Of a stretch of 64,000 nt of DNA, positions 46,651 through 55,984 are shown one piece after another. Each line of letters starts with the position of its first letter. Within the stretch, counting starts at the first letter, position 1. The stretch covers positions 1-64,000 of the forward strand of contig NZ_WJIE01000023.1 of NCBI RefSeq assembly GCF_009649845.1, written 5' to 3'. The notes under the pieces are model-generated. The model made no database searches, had not been told where the DNA came from, and saw only the letters and a program-made list of their open reading frames with translations. Both the position numbers and the translations under genes were made by a program. This DNA comes from Polyangium spumosum. Lineage in GTDB: Bacteria > Myxococcota_A > Polyangia > Polyangiales > Polyangiaceae.

Positions 46651-48468
46651 ATGGCCCAGTCCGACCATCCCCGAGCCCGATCGTCCGCCGGTGACACCGC
46701 GACGCGAGGCCCCGAAGACGAGCGCGCGCAGAAGCCCGGTCGCACGTCTCTCCTGCGCCGCGTCGCTTCGGCTTGCTCGGCCGCCATCGCGGCTGCCGCC
46801 GTTTTCCTGGGCGCGCCCGCGGAAGCCGAGGCACAGCAGTCCACGATGTACCTCGATCGCCTCTTCATCGGAGGCGCGCCCGAGGACGCGATCGGGCTCT
46901 GGCGCCCGCACTTCAACCCGCAGACGCGGTTCTTCGGCCAGCTCGGCATGGGCTTCGCGCTGAACCCGTTCCGCATCGAGAACCATCAGGACGATCCGCG
47001 AGACGCCGGCCTCTTCAGCCAGCGCAGCAGCGCGCCCGTCGGCCCGCAGCTCATCAGCTACCTCGACGTCGGCATCGAGGTCCTCGAGCGCGTATCGTTC
47101 CAGGCGAACTTGCCGATCGTGCTCTTCCAGGACGGCGGCACGACGTACCTCGCGAGCGTCTCCGGATCGCAGACCGTCAGCATGCGGGCGACGGCGCCGA
47201 TGGACATGCGCCTCGACGCGCGCGTGCTCCTGTGGAGGAACGCCGCGCGCACCTTCAAGCTCGGCCTCGAAGGCGCGGTCTGGCTCCCGACGGGTGACAA
47301 CGACTCGTTCGCCGGCGACTCGAGCGCGAGCGGCGGCTTCCAGGTCGCGGTCGAGTACGACCTCAAGAGCTTCTTCATCGTGGCCAACACGGGCCTGCAG
47401 TTCCGGCCCCCGGGCGGCGTGAACGACTTCCGATCCGGCTCCGAGTGGCGCTGGGGCTTCGGCGGCTTCCTGCCGCTGCGCGGCGGCGCGCTCCGCCTCG
47501 GCGCGCAGATCTTCGGCTCCACGGGCATCGTCGGCGACACGGTCTTCGACGTCGACAACACCCCGATCGAGTGGATGGTCGAGGGTCGTTACGCGTTCGA
47601 TCAGAAGAAACGCGCGTGGGTCGGCGTCGGCGGCGGCACGCGCATCACGCCCGGATACGCGCCGGATTTCCGCGCCGTCGCGACGGTCGGTTACGCGTTC
47701 CCGATCAAGGACACGAACCCGCCCTCGCCGAGCAAGCGCTTCAAGAGCGGGCGCTGGGCCGAGCACGGCGCGGACACGGACAAGGACGGGCTCCCGGACG
47801 ACATCGATCTGTGCCCGACGGACCCCGAGGATCACAAGCCGCCGAACACGGACGACGGCTGCCCGCAGCCGCCCGATCGTGACGGCGACGGCATCCCCGA
47901 CAACGTCGACAAGTGCCCCGACACGCCCGAGGACTTCGACAAGGTCGACGATCAGGACGGCTGCCCCGAGGACGATCCCGACAAGGACGGCATCGGCGAC
48001 GCGACCGACGCCTGCCCGAAGGAGCCCGGCGACGCGAACCCCGATGCCACGAAGAACGGCTGCCCGACCTTCATCCGCAGGGTCACCGGCTCGAACGAGA
48101 TCCAGATCCTGAAGAAGGTCGAGTTCGCCACGGGCAAGTCGACGATCCTGCAGCAGAGCTACCCGATCCTCGACGAGGTCGTGCGCCTCTTGAAGGTGAA
48201 CCCCGAGATCAAGCACCTCGCGATCGAGGGCCACACCGACAACCGCGGCTCCGACGAGCTCAACGAGAAGCTCTCGACCGATCGCTCGAACGCCGTCCTC
48301 GACTACCTCGTCAAGAAGGGCGGCATCGCGCCGGAGCGGTTGAGCGCCACCGGCTTCGGTCCACGCCGGCCCATCGCCGACAACAACACGGCCGCCGGAA
48401 GGCAGACCAACCGGCGCGTCGAGTTCCACATCCGCGAGAAGGCGGCGGATGTACCGGCGCCGCAATGA
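46651..48468 (+). CDS. OmpA-family outer-membrane protein with thrombospondin type-3 repeats
   Basis: The 605-residue protein has a signal segment after a charged leader (about 38-62, ending AEAQ) and an N-terminal barrel (about 65-355). Asp-rich TSP3-type calcium repeats (373-472; DTDKDGLPDDIDLCP, DRDGDGIPDNVDKCP) follow, then an OmpA peptidoglycan-binding domain (485-597; EGHTDNRGSDELNEKLSTDR). It links the outer membrane to the cell wall. GAGGAG precedes the ATG. It diverges from rpmH. A small lipoprotein gene overlaps its last 20 bases. Confidence 0.9.
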   Translation: MAQSDHPRARSSAGDTATRGPEDERAQKPGRTSLLRRVASACSAAIAAAAVFLGAPAEAEAQQSTMYLDRLFIGGAPEDAIGLWRPHFNPQTRFFGQLGMGFALNPFRIENHQDDPRDAGLFSQRSSAPVGPQLISYLDVGIEVLERVSFQANLPIVLFQDGGTTYLASVSGSQTVSMRATAPMDMRLDARVLLWRNAARTFKLGLEGAVWLPTGDNDSFAGDSSASGGFQVAVEYDLKSFFIVANTGLQFRPPGGVNDFRSGSEWRWGFGGFLPLRGGALRLGAQIFGSTGIVGDTVFDVDNTPIEWMVEGRYAFDQKKRAWVGVGGGTRITPGYAPDFRAVATVGYAFPIKDTNPPSPSKRFKSGRWAEHGADTDKDGLPDDIDLCPTDPEDHKPPNTDDGCPQPPDRDGDGIPDNVDKCPDTPEDFDKVDDQDGCPEDDPDKDGIGDATDACPKEPGDANPDATKNGCPTFIRRVTGSNEIQILKKVEFATGKSTILQQSYPILDEVVRLLKVNPEIKHLAIEGHTDNRGSDELNEKLSTDRSNAVLDYLVKKGGIAPERLSATGFGPRRPIADNNTAAGRQTNRRVEFHIREKAADVPAPQ

Positions 48469-48760
48469 TGGCGCCGCCGCGCTCCTGCTCGCGCTCGCCG
48501 CGGCCGTCCTCGGCTCCGGGTGCGAGAAGGAGCGCGGCTCGCCTTACGCCTGCTCCTGTACGTTCCTCACGGACTTCGACGACAACTCCGGCAGCGAGGT
48601 GACGGTGTGCTCGCCCTCGGACGAACGCGCCCCCGATTTCGCCCGGGGCTGCGCGCAGTCCGGGGCGCCTGCGCCGGTGGAAAAGTGTACCTGCAAGGTC
48701 GAAAGAGGAGCCGGGACGTGTGAGGTCGGGCTCTGTCGGAATCGACCTCGCGGCGAGTGA
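48449..48760 (+). CDS. Small Cys-rich lipoprotein
   Basis: The 103-residue protein has an N-terminal signal with lipobox LGSGC and at least eight further Cys (ACSC, TVC, GCA, KCTCK, TCE, LCR). Spacing suggests disulfides, or possibly metal binding. The start codon overlaps the OmpA gene by 20 bases, so translation is probably coupled. No family is recognised. A PEGA gene follows after 45 bp. Confidence 0.65.
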   Translation: MYRRRNDGAAALLLALAAAVLGSGCEKERGSPYACSCTFLTDFDDNSGSEVTVCSPSDERAPDFARGCAQSGAPAPVEKCTCKVERGAGTCEVGLCRNRPRGE

Positions 48761-48805
48761 AATCTCCGTGCATTGCCGCTCCACGCGGGCCGTCGAAGAG
48801 GCACA

Positions 48806-49474
48806 ATGGCCATGATGAAGCTCGCCTCCGCCCTCTTCTTCGCCCTCGCCCTCGTGCCCGGCGCGGCGCTCGCCGAGGTGACGCGCGCCGAGCCCGCCGC
48901 GAAGCCGGACGCCGCGCCGCCGAAGGGCTTCGTCACCGTCGCTTGCAACCCGGGCTGCGAGGGTGTGCTCGTCGACGGCCGCTCGCTCGGGCCTTCCCCG
49001 GTCGTGCGCGCGGAGTTGCCCGCGGGGACCCACAAGCTCACGCTGCGCCGCAAGGGTTACCCGGAGAAGAAGGTCGACGTCGTGGTGAAGGCGGGCGCGA
49101 CGGCGCTCGTCGACGTCAAGCTCGTCCAGCAAGCCGCGCCGCCGAAGGAGCCGCCGTCCGACATCGCGGCGCGCGTCGCGGCCCGGAAGATCAAGGCCGA
49201 CGGCTTCCTCTCGGTCGTCTGCGATCCGGCCTGTGATCAGGTCATCGTCGACGGCAAGCGCAAGCTCGGCCCCGCGCCGCACACGAACGTGTCGTTCCCC
49301 GGCGGCCAGCACGAGATCAGGATCCAGCGCAAGGGCGCGCCCGACAAGGTGATGGTCGTGAACCTCGTCCCCGGACAAACCACGGCCTTCCGGGTCGCGA
49401 TGCACACCGAGGCCGAGCGCGCCGTCGTGCCCGCGAAGGCCTCTGCCGAGCCGAAGGCGAAGCCGAAGCGCTGA
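48806..49474 (+). CDS. Secreted protein with two PEGA domains
   Basis: The 222-residue protein has a signal peptide (residues 1-24, ending ALAE). Two PEGA-type beta units lie at about 40-95 and 125-185 (GFVTVACNPGCEGVLVDGRSLG and GFLSVVCDPACDQVIVDGK), each with a Cys pair. PEGA domains occur in surface and S-layer-type proteins. The tail is Lys/Ala/Pro-rich. The ATG at 48806 was chosen to begin the signal peptide; ATGs at 48812 and 48815 are alternatives. It may belong with the OmpA and Cys-rich genes upstream. Confidence 0.75.
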   Translation: MAMMKLASALFFALALVPGAALAEVTRAEPAAKPDAAPPKGFVTVACNPGCEGVLVDGRSLGPSPVVRAELPAGTHKLTLRRKGYPEKKVDVVVKAGATALVDVKLVQQAAPPKEPPSDIAARVAARKIKADGFLSVVCDPACDQVIVDGKRKLGPAPHTNVSFPGGQHEIRIQRKGAPDKVMVVNLVPGQTTAFRVAMHTEAERAVVPAKASAEPKAKPKR

Positions 49475-49477
49475 CGA

Positions 49478-51562
<2,085 letters not shown>

Positions 51563-51568
51563 GCGGAG

Positions 51569-51574
51569 CACCTA
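51569..51574 (-). promoter_or_regulatory. Candidate leaderless -10 element (TAGGTG) before the YyaL-family gene
   Basis: TAGGTG on the minus strand ends exactly six bases before the ATG at 51562. It lacks the final T of TAnnnT. If used, the gene is transcribed separately from the upstream ketosynthase operon. Confidence 0.3.
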
Positions 51575-51614
51575 GGGCATCGAGGACCCGGCGGGAAGGC
51601 GGAATTCCCCGACT

Positions 51615-52856
51615 TCAGGCCTTGCCGAGCACGAGCGCGCAGTTGTGCCCGCCGAACCCCGCCGAGCACTTCGCCGCCCAGCCCAGCCGCGCCGGCCTCC
51701 TGTCCCGCACGACGTCGAGCGGGCCGAGATCCGGATCGAGCTCGTCGACGTTGATCGACGGGTGCAGGACCTGATCACGCAGCGAACACACGACCGCGAT
51801 CGTCTCGGCCGCGCCCGCGCCGCCGAGCAGGTGGCCGATCATCGATTTCGTCGCCGACATCGGGATCGCCGCGAGCCTCTCGCCGAAGACCCGACGCAGC
51901 GCGACGATCTCGGCCATGTCGCCTTGCGGCGTCGAGGTCGCGTGCGGGTTGATGTAATCGATCGCCTCGGGGCCGATGCCGGCCCGCTGGATCGCGCGTT
52001 CGAGCGCGAGCGCGAGGCCGAGCCCCTCGGGGTGCGGGCGCGTGAGGTGCTCGGCGTCCGTGGTCATGCCGAAGCCGCCCACGACCGCGAGCGGCCTGGC
52101 CCCGCGCCGCTTTGCGTGTTCTTCCTCTTCGAGGACGAGCACGCCCGCGCCTTCGCCCATGACAAACCCCTGGCGCCGTTTGTCGAAGGGCCGGCTCGCG
52201 CGCGTCGGATCTCCCTCGAACGCCTTGGAGAGCGCCCGGGCATTGCCGAAGCCCGCGACGGTGTTCATACGCGTCGCCGCCTCCGCGCCGCCGGCGATCA
52301 TCACGTCGGCCTCGCCGGCCTCGATGAGCAGCGCGCTCGTCGCGATCGAATGCGTGCCCGTCGCGCAGGCGCTCGCCAGGCTGTAGGACGGGCCCATGAA
52401 GCCATAACGCATCGAAATGAGCGCGGCGGCGCCGTTCGGCATGACGCCGGGCACGAAATATGGCGACACCGCTCGGGGCCCGCGCTCGTTGCTGCGCGCG
52501 ATCTGCTCCTCGAAGATGTCGACCGATCCCATGCCCGTCGACATCAGGCAGCCGACGCGCGACCGCTCCGCGGAGGACGCTTTTTCGAGCGCGGCCATGG
52601 TCACGGCCTCGACGGCCGCGCCGAGGCTGAAATGGGTCACGCGGCCGTAGACCTCGGCCTCCTTGGGGGACATGTACCGCAAAACGTCGAAATCGCTGAC
52701 GCTCGCGGCGATGTCGCTGCGGAGTTTGTCGGTCGGGAACGCGCGGATGTACGAGACGCCCGAGCGCCCGGCGAGCAGGCTCTCCCAGAAGGCCGGGACG
52801 TCGAGCCCGACGGGGCTCACGACGCCCATTCCGGTCACGACGACGCGGCGGGGCAT
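51615..52856 (-). CDS. Beta-ketoacyl-ACP synthase (FabF/KAS II-like), operon-specific
   Basis: The 413-residue condensing enzyme has the Cys-His-His triad: Cys164 in SACATG, His305 in NPHATST and His342 in MIGHLLGGAGAAE, plus Lys337 and the FGGHN loop. It extends acyl chains on ACP by decarboxylative condensation with malonyl-ACP. It is the last gene of a four-gene operon, 11 bp after the ACP gene. No ketoreductase, dehydratase or enoyl reductase accompanies it, so further steps would use housekeeping enzymes or the product keeps a keto group. Confidence 0.9.
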   Translation of the reverse strand: MPRRVVVTGMGVVSPVGLDVPAFWESLLAGRSGVSYIRAFPTDKLRSDIAASVSDFDVLRYMSPKEAEVYGRVTHFSLGAAVEAVTMAALEKASSAERSRVGCLMSTGMGSVDIFEEQIARSNERGPRAVSPYFVPGVMPNGAAALISMRYGFMGPSYSLASACATGTHSIATSALLIEAGEADVMIAGGAEAATRMNTVAGFGNARALSKAFEGDPTRASRPFDKRRQGFVMGEGAGVLVLEEEEHAKRRGARPLAVVGGFGMTTDAEHLTRPHPEGLGLALALERAIQRAGIGPEAIDYINPHATSTPQGDMAEIVALRRVFGERLAAIPMSATKSMIGHLLGGAGAAETIAVVCSLRDQVLHPSINVDELDPDLGPLDVVRDRRPARLGWAAKCSAGFGGHNCALVLGKA

Positions 52857-52867
52857 TGCGAGAGGTC

Positions 52868-53119
52868 TCAGCCGCCGGCGGCGAGCCGGGCCTCCACCTT
52901 CTGGCAGAGATCGCCGACCGTGACGAGCTCGACGAGGTCCTCGTCCGGGATCACGATCCCGAGCTCGGTCTCGAGCTCGCCGACGATCTGCATCACCGAG
53001 AGCGAGTCGATGCCGAGCTCGCTGATCTTGGAGCCAGGCGTCACGTTGGGGAAGGGGCGCTTGTCGACGCGCGCGGCCACGGTCTTGAACATCTCGAGCA
53101 GATCGCGCTTCTCAGTCAT
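52868..53119 (-). CDS. Acyl carrier protein
   Basis: The 83-residue acidic protein has the phosphopantetheine Ser39 in GIDSLSVMQI. It is not a copy of the usual AcpP sequence; the N-terminus reads TEKRDLLEMFKTVAARVDKRP. Its position between a CFAS-like methyltransferase (3 bp) and a ketosynthase (11 bp) suggests it carries the acyl chain that these enzymes modify. The fatty acyl-AMP ligase is its likely loader. Confidence 0.92.
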   Translation of the reverse strand: MTEKRDLLEMFKTVAARVDKRPFPNVTPGSKISELGIDSLSVMQIVGELETELGIVIPDEDLVELVTVGDLCQKVEARLAAGG

Positions 53120-53122
53120 GTC

Positions 53123-54007
53123 TCAGCCAATCCTCTCGAGCTCCATCTGGACGAGGGAGCTGTAGTGGATGTCGAATGCGCGGACGCAGGTGGAGAGATA
53201 GCGGTCGTAGTCGTCGAAGACCTTGTCGCCCCACTTCGCCCGGATGGTGGTCTCGTTCAGGCGGAGGCGCCGGAGCCACTCCGCCGTCGTGCGCTGGTAA
53301 TGCGTCCGCCGCGTGTGGAGCGTCTTGACCTCCCAGAAGGGATTGATCGCCTGGATCAGCTCCTCCAGCCGCGGGTTCAGGCCGTTCGGGAAGATCTCCT
53401 TCGACGAGAACGAGAAATCCTCGAGGTCCTTCCGCGTATCGGCGGGCAATGCGCCCCAGGGCCGCATCTTCGGCGTGCGATTGCGCAAGATCGCCTGGAA
53501 GCCGAACGAGGAGCCCGGCTTTGTGATCCGCCAGCATTTCTCGAAATACCGCCGGTAGATGTCGACGGCCTTGCCCTGCCGCGCCTCGTCGAGCGAGCAG
53601 AGGTGGTCGATCATGCAGATCGAGACGAGGCCGTCGAATTTCTCCTCGGTCTCCCATTGCATGAAATCGGCCGCGACGCACTCGACGCCCGGGATGTTCC
53701 GCTGATTCACCTCCGCGGCCATCGCGCGGGAGAGCGTGATCCCGACGGCCCTCTGGACCTTGCGCGTGGTCGCGAGGTACTCGACGCACGCGCCCCAGCC
53801 GCAGCCGATGTCGAGCACGCTCTTGCCCGGGCCGGCCTTCGCATAATCGCTGAGGATCCGCAGCTTGTTGAGCTGCGCGGCCTCCAGCGATTGATCGGGC
53901 GACTCGAAGACCGCGCACGTGTAGTTCATGCGCTCGTCGAGCCAGAGGCGGAAGAACTCGTTGGAGACGTCGTAGCTGACCTCGACGTCCGCTTGGCTGG
54001 ATCCCAT
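53123..54007 (-). CDS. CFAS/mycolic-acid-type SAM-dependent acyl methyltransferase
   Basis: The 294-residue protein matches the CFAS family: YDVSNEFFRLWLDERMNYTCAVFE at the start, SAM motif VLDIGCGWG (64-72), and YLSTCVRAFDIHYSSLVQ at the end. Length equals mycobacterial cyclopropane synthases, which act on ACP-bound chains, and not the 382-residue E. coli Cfa, which acts on phospholipids. By eye, the bicarbonate ligands Glu and His appear as Asp134 (IDH for FEH) and Gln171, while Cys31 is kept. That may change the chemistry, for example to simple methylation. It overlaps the ligase stop by one base. Confidence 0.85.
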   Translation of the reverse strand: MGSSQADVEVSYDVSNEFFRLWLDERMNYTCAVFESPDQSLEAAQLNKLRILSDYAKAGPGKSVLDIGCGWGACVEYLATTRKVQRAVGITLSRAMAAEVNQRNIPGVECVAADFMQWETEEKFDGLVSICMIDHLCSLDEARQGKAVDIYRRYFEKCWRITKPGSSFGFQAILRNRTPKMRPWGALPADTRKDLEDFSFSSKEIFPNGLNPRLEELIQAINPFWEVKTLHTRRTHYQRTTAEWLRRLRLNETTIRAKWGDKVFDDYDRYLSTCVRAFDIHYSSLVQMELERIG

Positions 54008-55773
54008 CAGAGAGCTCCTCGGGTTTCGGTCTCCCGGGCGGGCGCGCGGGGAGAAGGAACGGAAGGGGTATCGAGGGGCGCGCTCGTCTCCTCGCCGAGC
54101 TCACCCACGAGCTCGAGTTGCCCGTTTTCGAGCCGCATCTTCGTCTCGCGGCGTCGCACCTTGCCGCTCGACGTCTTCGGCAGCGTGCCGCGCTTGATCA
54201 GCACCACCTCGGCGAGCTGCACGCCGAGCTCGGCGCGCACCACCTGCGTGACCGCCTCGACGAGCGCGCGTTTCGCCTCGCCCAGGCGGCGCGACTCGGC
54301 CACGAGCACCGCCTCCTCCGCGCCGCTCTCGCCGCGCCGCGCGAAGGCCACGCATTGCGCGTCGCGGATGCCGTCCACCGTGCAGGCGACGCGCTCGATG
54401 TCCTGCGGGTAGTGGTTTTTCCCGTTCAGGATGATGAGGTCCTTCGAACGGCCGCAGATGTAGACGTTGTCGTCGGCCCGGTAGCCGAGGTCGCCCGTGC
54501 GCAAGAAGCCGTCGCCGAAGGACTCGGCCGTCGCCTCGGGATCACCGAAATACCCTGCGGTCACGCTCGGCCCGCGCAGCCAGATCTCGCCGACCCGACG
54601 ATCGCCGAGCGGCGCGCCGTCCGGCCCGGCGATCACGAGATCGTGCCCGGGGAAGGGGCGCCCGCACGAGACGAGCTCGAGCGCGGGCGCCTCGTCCTTC
54701 GCCGGCTCGGCGCGGCCGTTTTTCATGGTCGCGAGGTCGATCCGATCCGTGACGAGTGGCTTGCCGAGGTCGTGGAACGTCACGGCGAGCGTCGCCTCGG
54801 CCATGCCGTAGCAGGGCAGGATGCTCTCCGGCGAGAGGCCGTGTTTCTCGAAGCGCGCGAGGAAGGCGCGCAGGACGTCCGCCTGGATCGGCTCGGCGCC
54901 GCAGCCGAGCGCGCGCATGCACGAGAGATCCCAGTCCTTGGCCTGGCCCTCCGTGACGGCGCGGGTCGCGAGGGCGAAGGCGAAGTTCGGCGCGAAGGTG
55001 ATCGTGCCGCGGAAGCGGTGGATCGACTCGAGCCAGAGCGAAGGCCTGCGGATGAAGGACATCGTCGGCAGGAACATGACCTGCACGAGCGCGTAGACCG
55101 GCGCGATCACGAAGCCGATGAGGCCCATGTCGTGGTAGAGCGGCAGCCACGAGACGCCCCGATCGTCGGGCGTGGAGCGCAGCCCGTCGAACATGATCGC
55201 GTGGCTGTTCACGCTCAGGTTCTCGTGCGTGACCATCACGCCCTTGGGCCGCGAGGTCGAGCCCGAGGTGAACTGGAGGAACGCGAGATCCTCGCCACGG
55301 ACGTCGGGCAACGTGGCGTGCGCCGAGCCGGGATCGATCGCGCCGAGCTCGCGCTCGAGCACGAGGCGCGTGCCGGCGCTCTGCGAGCCGAGCAGGTGCT
55401 CCTGGATGAGCGGGCGGAGCGTGTCGTTCGTGACGACCACGCGCGCGCCGGACGCCGCGAGCACGTGACGCACGGTGTCGCCGTACGCTTCGAGCTTGGC
55501 GAGGGTCTGCGGCGGGTACATCGGCACGGCGACGAGGCCCGCCGTGAGCGCGCCGACGAAGGACAGGACGAACTCGTCGGGCTCCGGCAGGATCAACGCG
55601 ACCCGATCACCCTTGGCGAGGCCGAGGGCGCGGAGCGCGCGGGCGCGGCGGCTCGCCTCGGCCCAGAGGTCCGGATATGCGACGCGGCGCTCCTGGCCGT
55701 TCGTGCGCACGAAAGTGACCGCACGGTCAGCATGAACCGTGTTGTCGCGAAGGACATCGATGAACGTGCGCAT
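54007..55773 (-). CDS. Fatty acyl-AMP ligase (FAAL)
   Basis: The 588-residue ANL-superfamily enzyme activates a fatty acid as acyl-AMP and, as in FAALs, probably passes it to an ACP rather than CoA. Motifs: FTSGSTSRPKGVMVTHENL (A3), SWLPLYHDMGLIGFV, APNFAFAL, CYGMAEATLA, GEIWLRGPSV, RTGDLGYRADDNVYICGRSKDLIILNGKNHYPQDIE and the final Lys in PKTSSGKVRR. The YHDMGLIG and FIRRPSLWL elements are FAAL-like. It is the first gene of the operon. No fused ACP domain is seen, in keeping with the separate ACP gene downstream. Confidence 0.9.
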   Translation of the reverse strand: MRTFIDVLRDNTVHADRAVTFVRTNGQERRVAYPDLWAEASRRARALRALGLAKGDRVALILPEPDEFVLSFVGALTAGLVAVPMYPPQTLAKLEAYGDTVRHVLAASGARVVVTNDTLRPLIQEHLLGSQSAGTRLVLERELGAIDPGSAHATLPDVRGEDLAFLQFTSGSTSRPKGVMVTHENLSVNSHAIMFDGLRSTPDDRGVSWLPLYHDMGLIGFVIAPVYALVQVMFLPTMSFIRRPSLWLESIHRFRGTITFAPNFAFALATRAVTEGQAKDWDLSCMRALGCGAEPIQADVLRAFLARFEKHGLSPESILPCYGMAEATLAVTFHDLGKPLVTDRIDLATMKNGRAEPAKDEAPALELVSCGRPFPGHDLVIAGPDGAPLGDRRVGEIWLRGPSVTAGYFGDPEATAESFGDGFLRTGDLGYRADDNVYICGRSKDLIILNGKNHYPQDIERVACTVDGIRDAQCVAFARRGESGAEEAVLVAESRRLGEAKRALVEAVTQVVRAELGVQLAEVVLIKRGTLPKTSSGKVRRRETKMRLENGQLELVGELGEETSAPLDTPSVPSPRAPARETETRGAL

Positions 55774-55833
55774 GGCCCTCGGGAGGTACGTCCGGGCTAC
55801 CCGGCCGGGAAGCGCCGGAAAAGCCGAGACGCA

Positions 55834-55861
55834 GGCATAAGCGAATCCCGGACCAAATCAA
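55834..55861 (-). promoter_or_regulatory. Possible promoter of the FAAL operon
   Basis: On the minus strand TTGATT (55856-55861) and TATGCC (55834-55839) are spaced by 16 bp, about 60 bp before the FAAL ATG. Just upstream (55864-55900) is an AT-rich patch very unlike the surrounding DNA, which could aid promoter opening or bind a regulator. GAGGG lies near the ATG at 55773. Confidence 0.4.
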
Positions 55862-55984
55862 CCAGAAACGATAAATAATGGAAATTACACGAAAATTCGA
55901 CCATGCCTCGAGGGAGGTGTGTCGGATTTTCGACAGGTGCGGCGCGTCATTCGCGTGTGCGATCGTACCGTTTTGGTGTCGACG

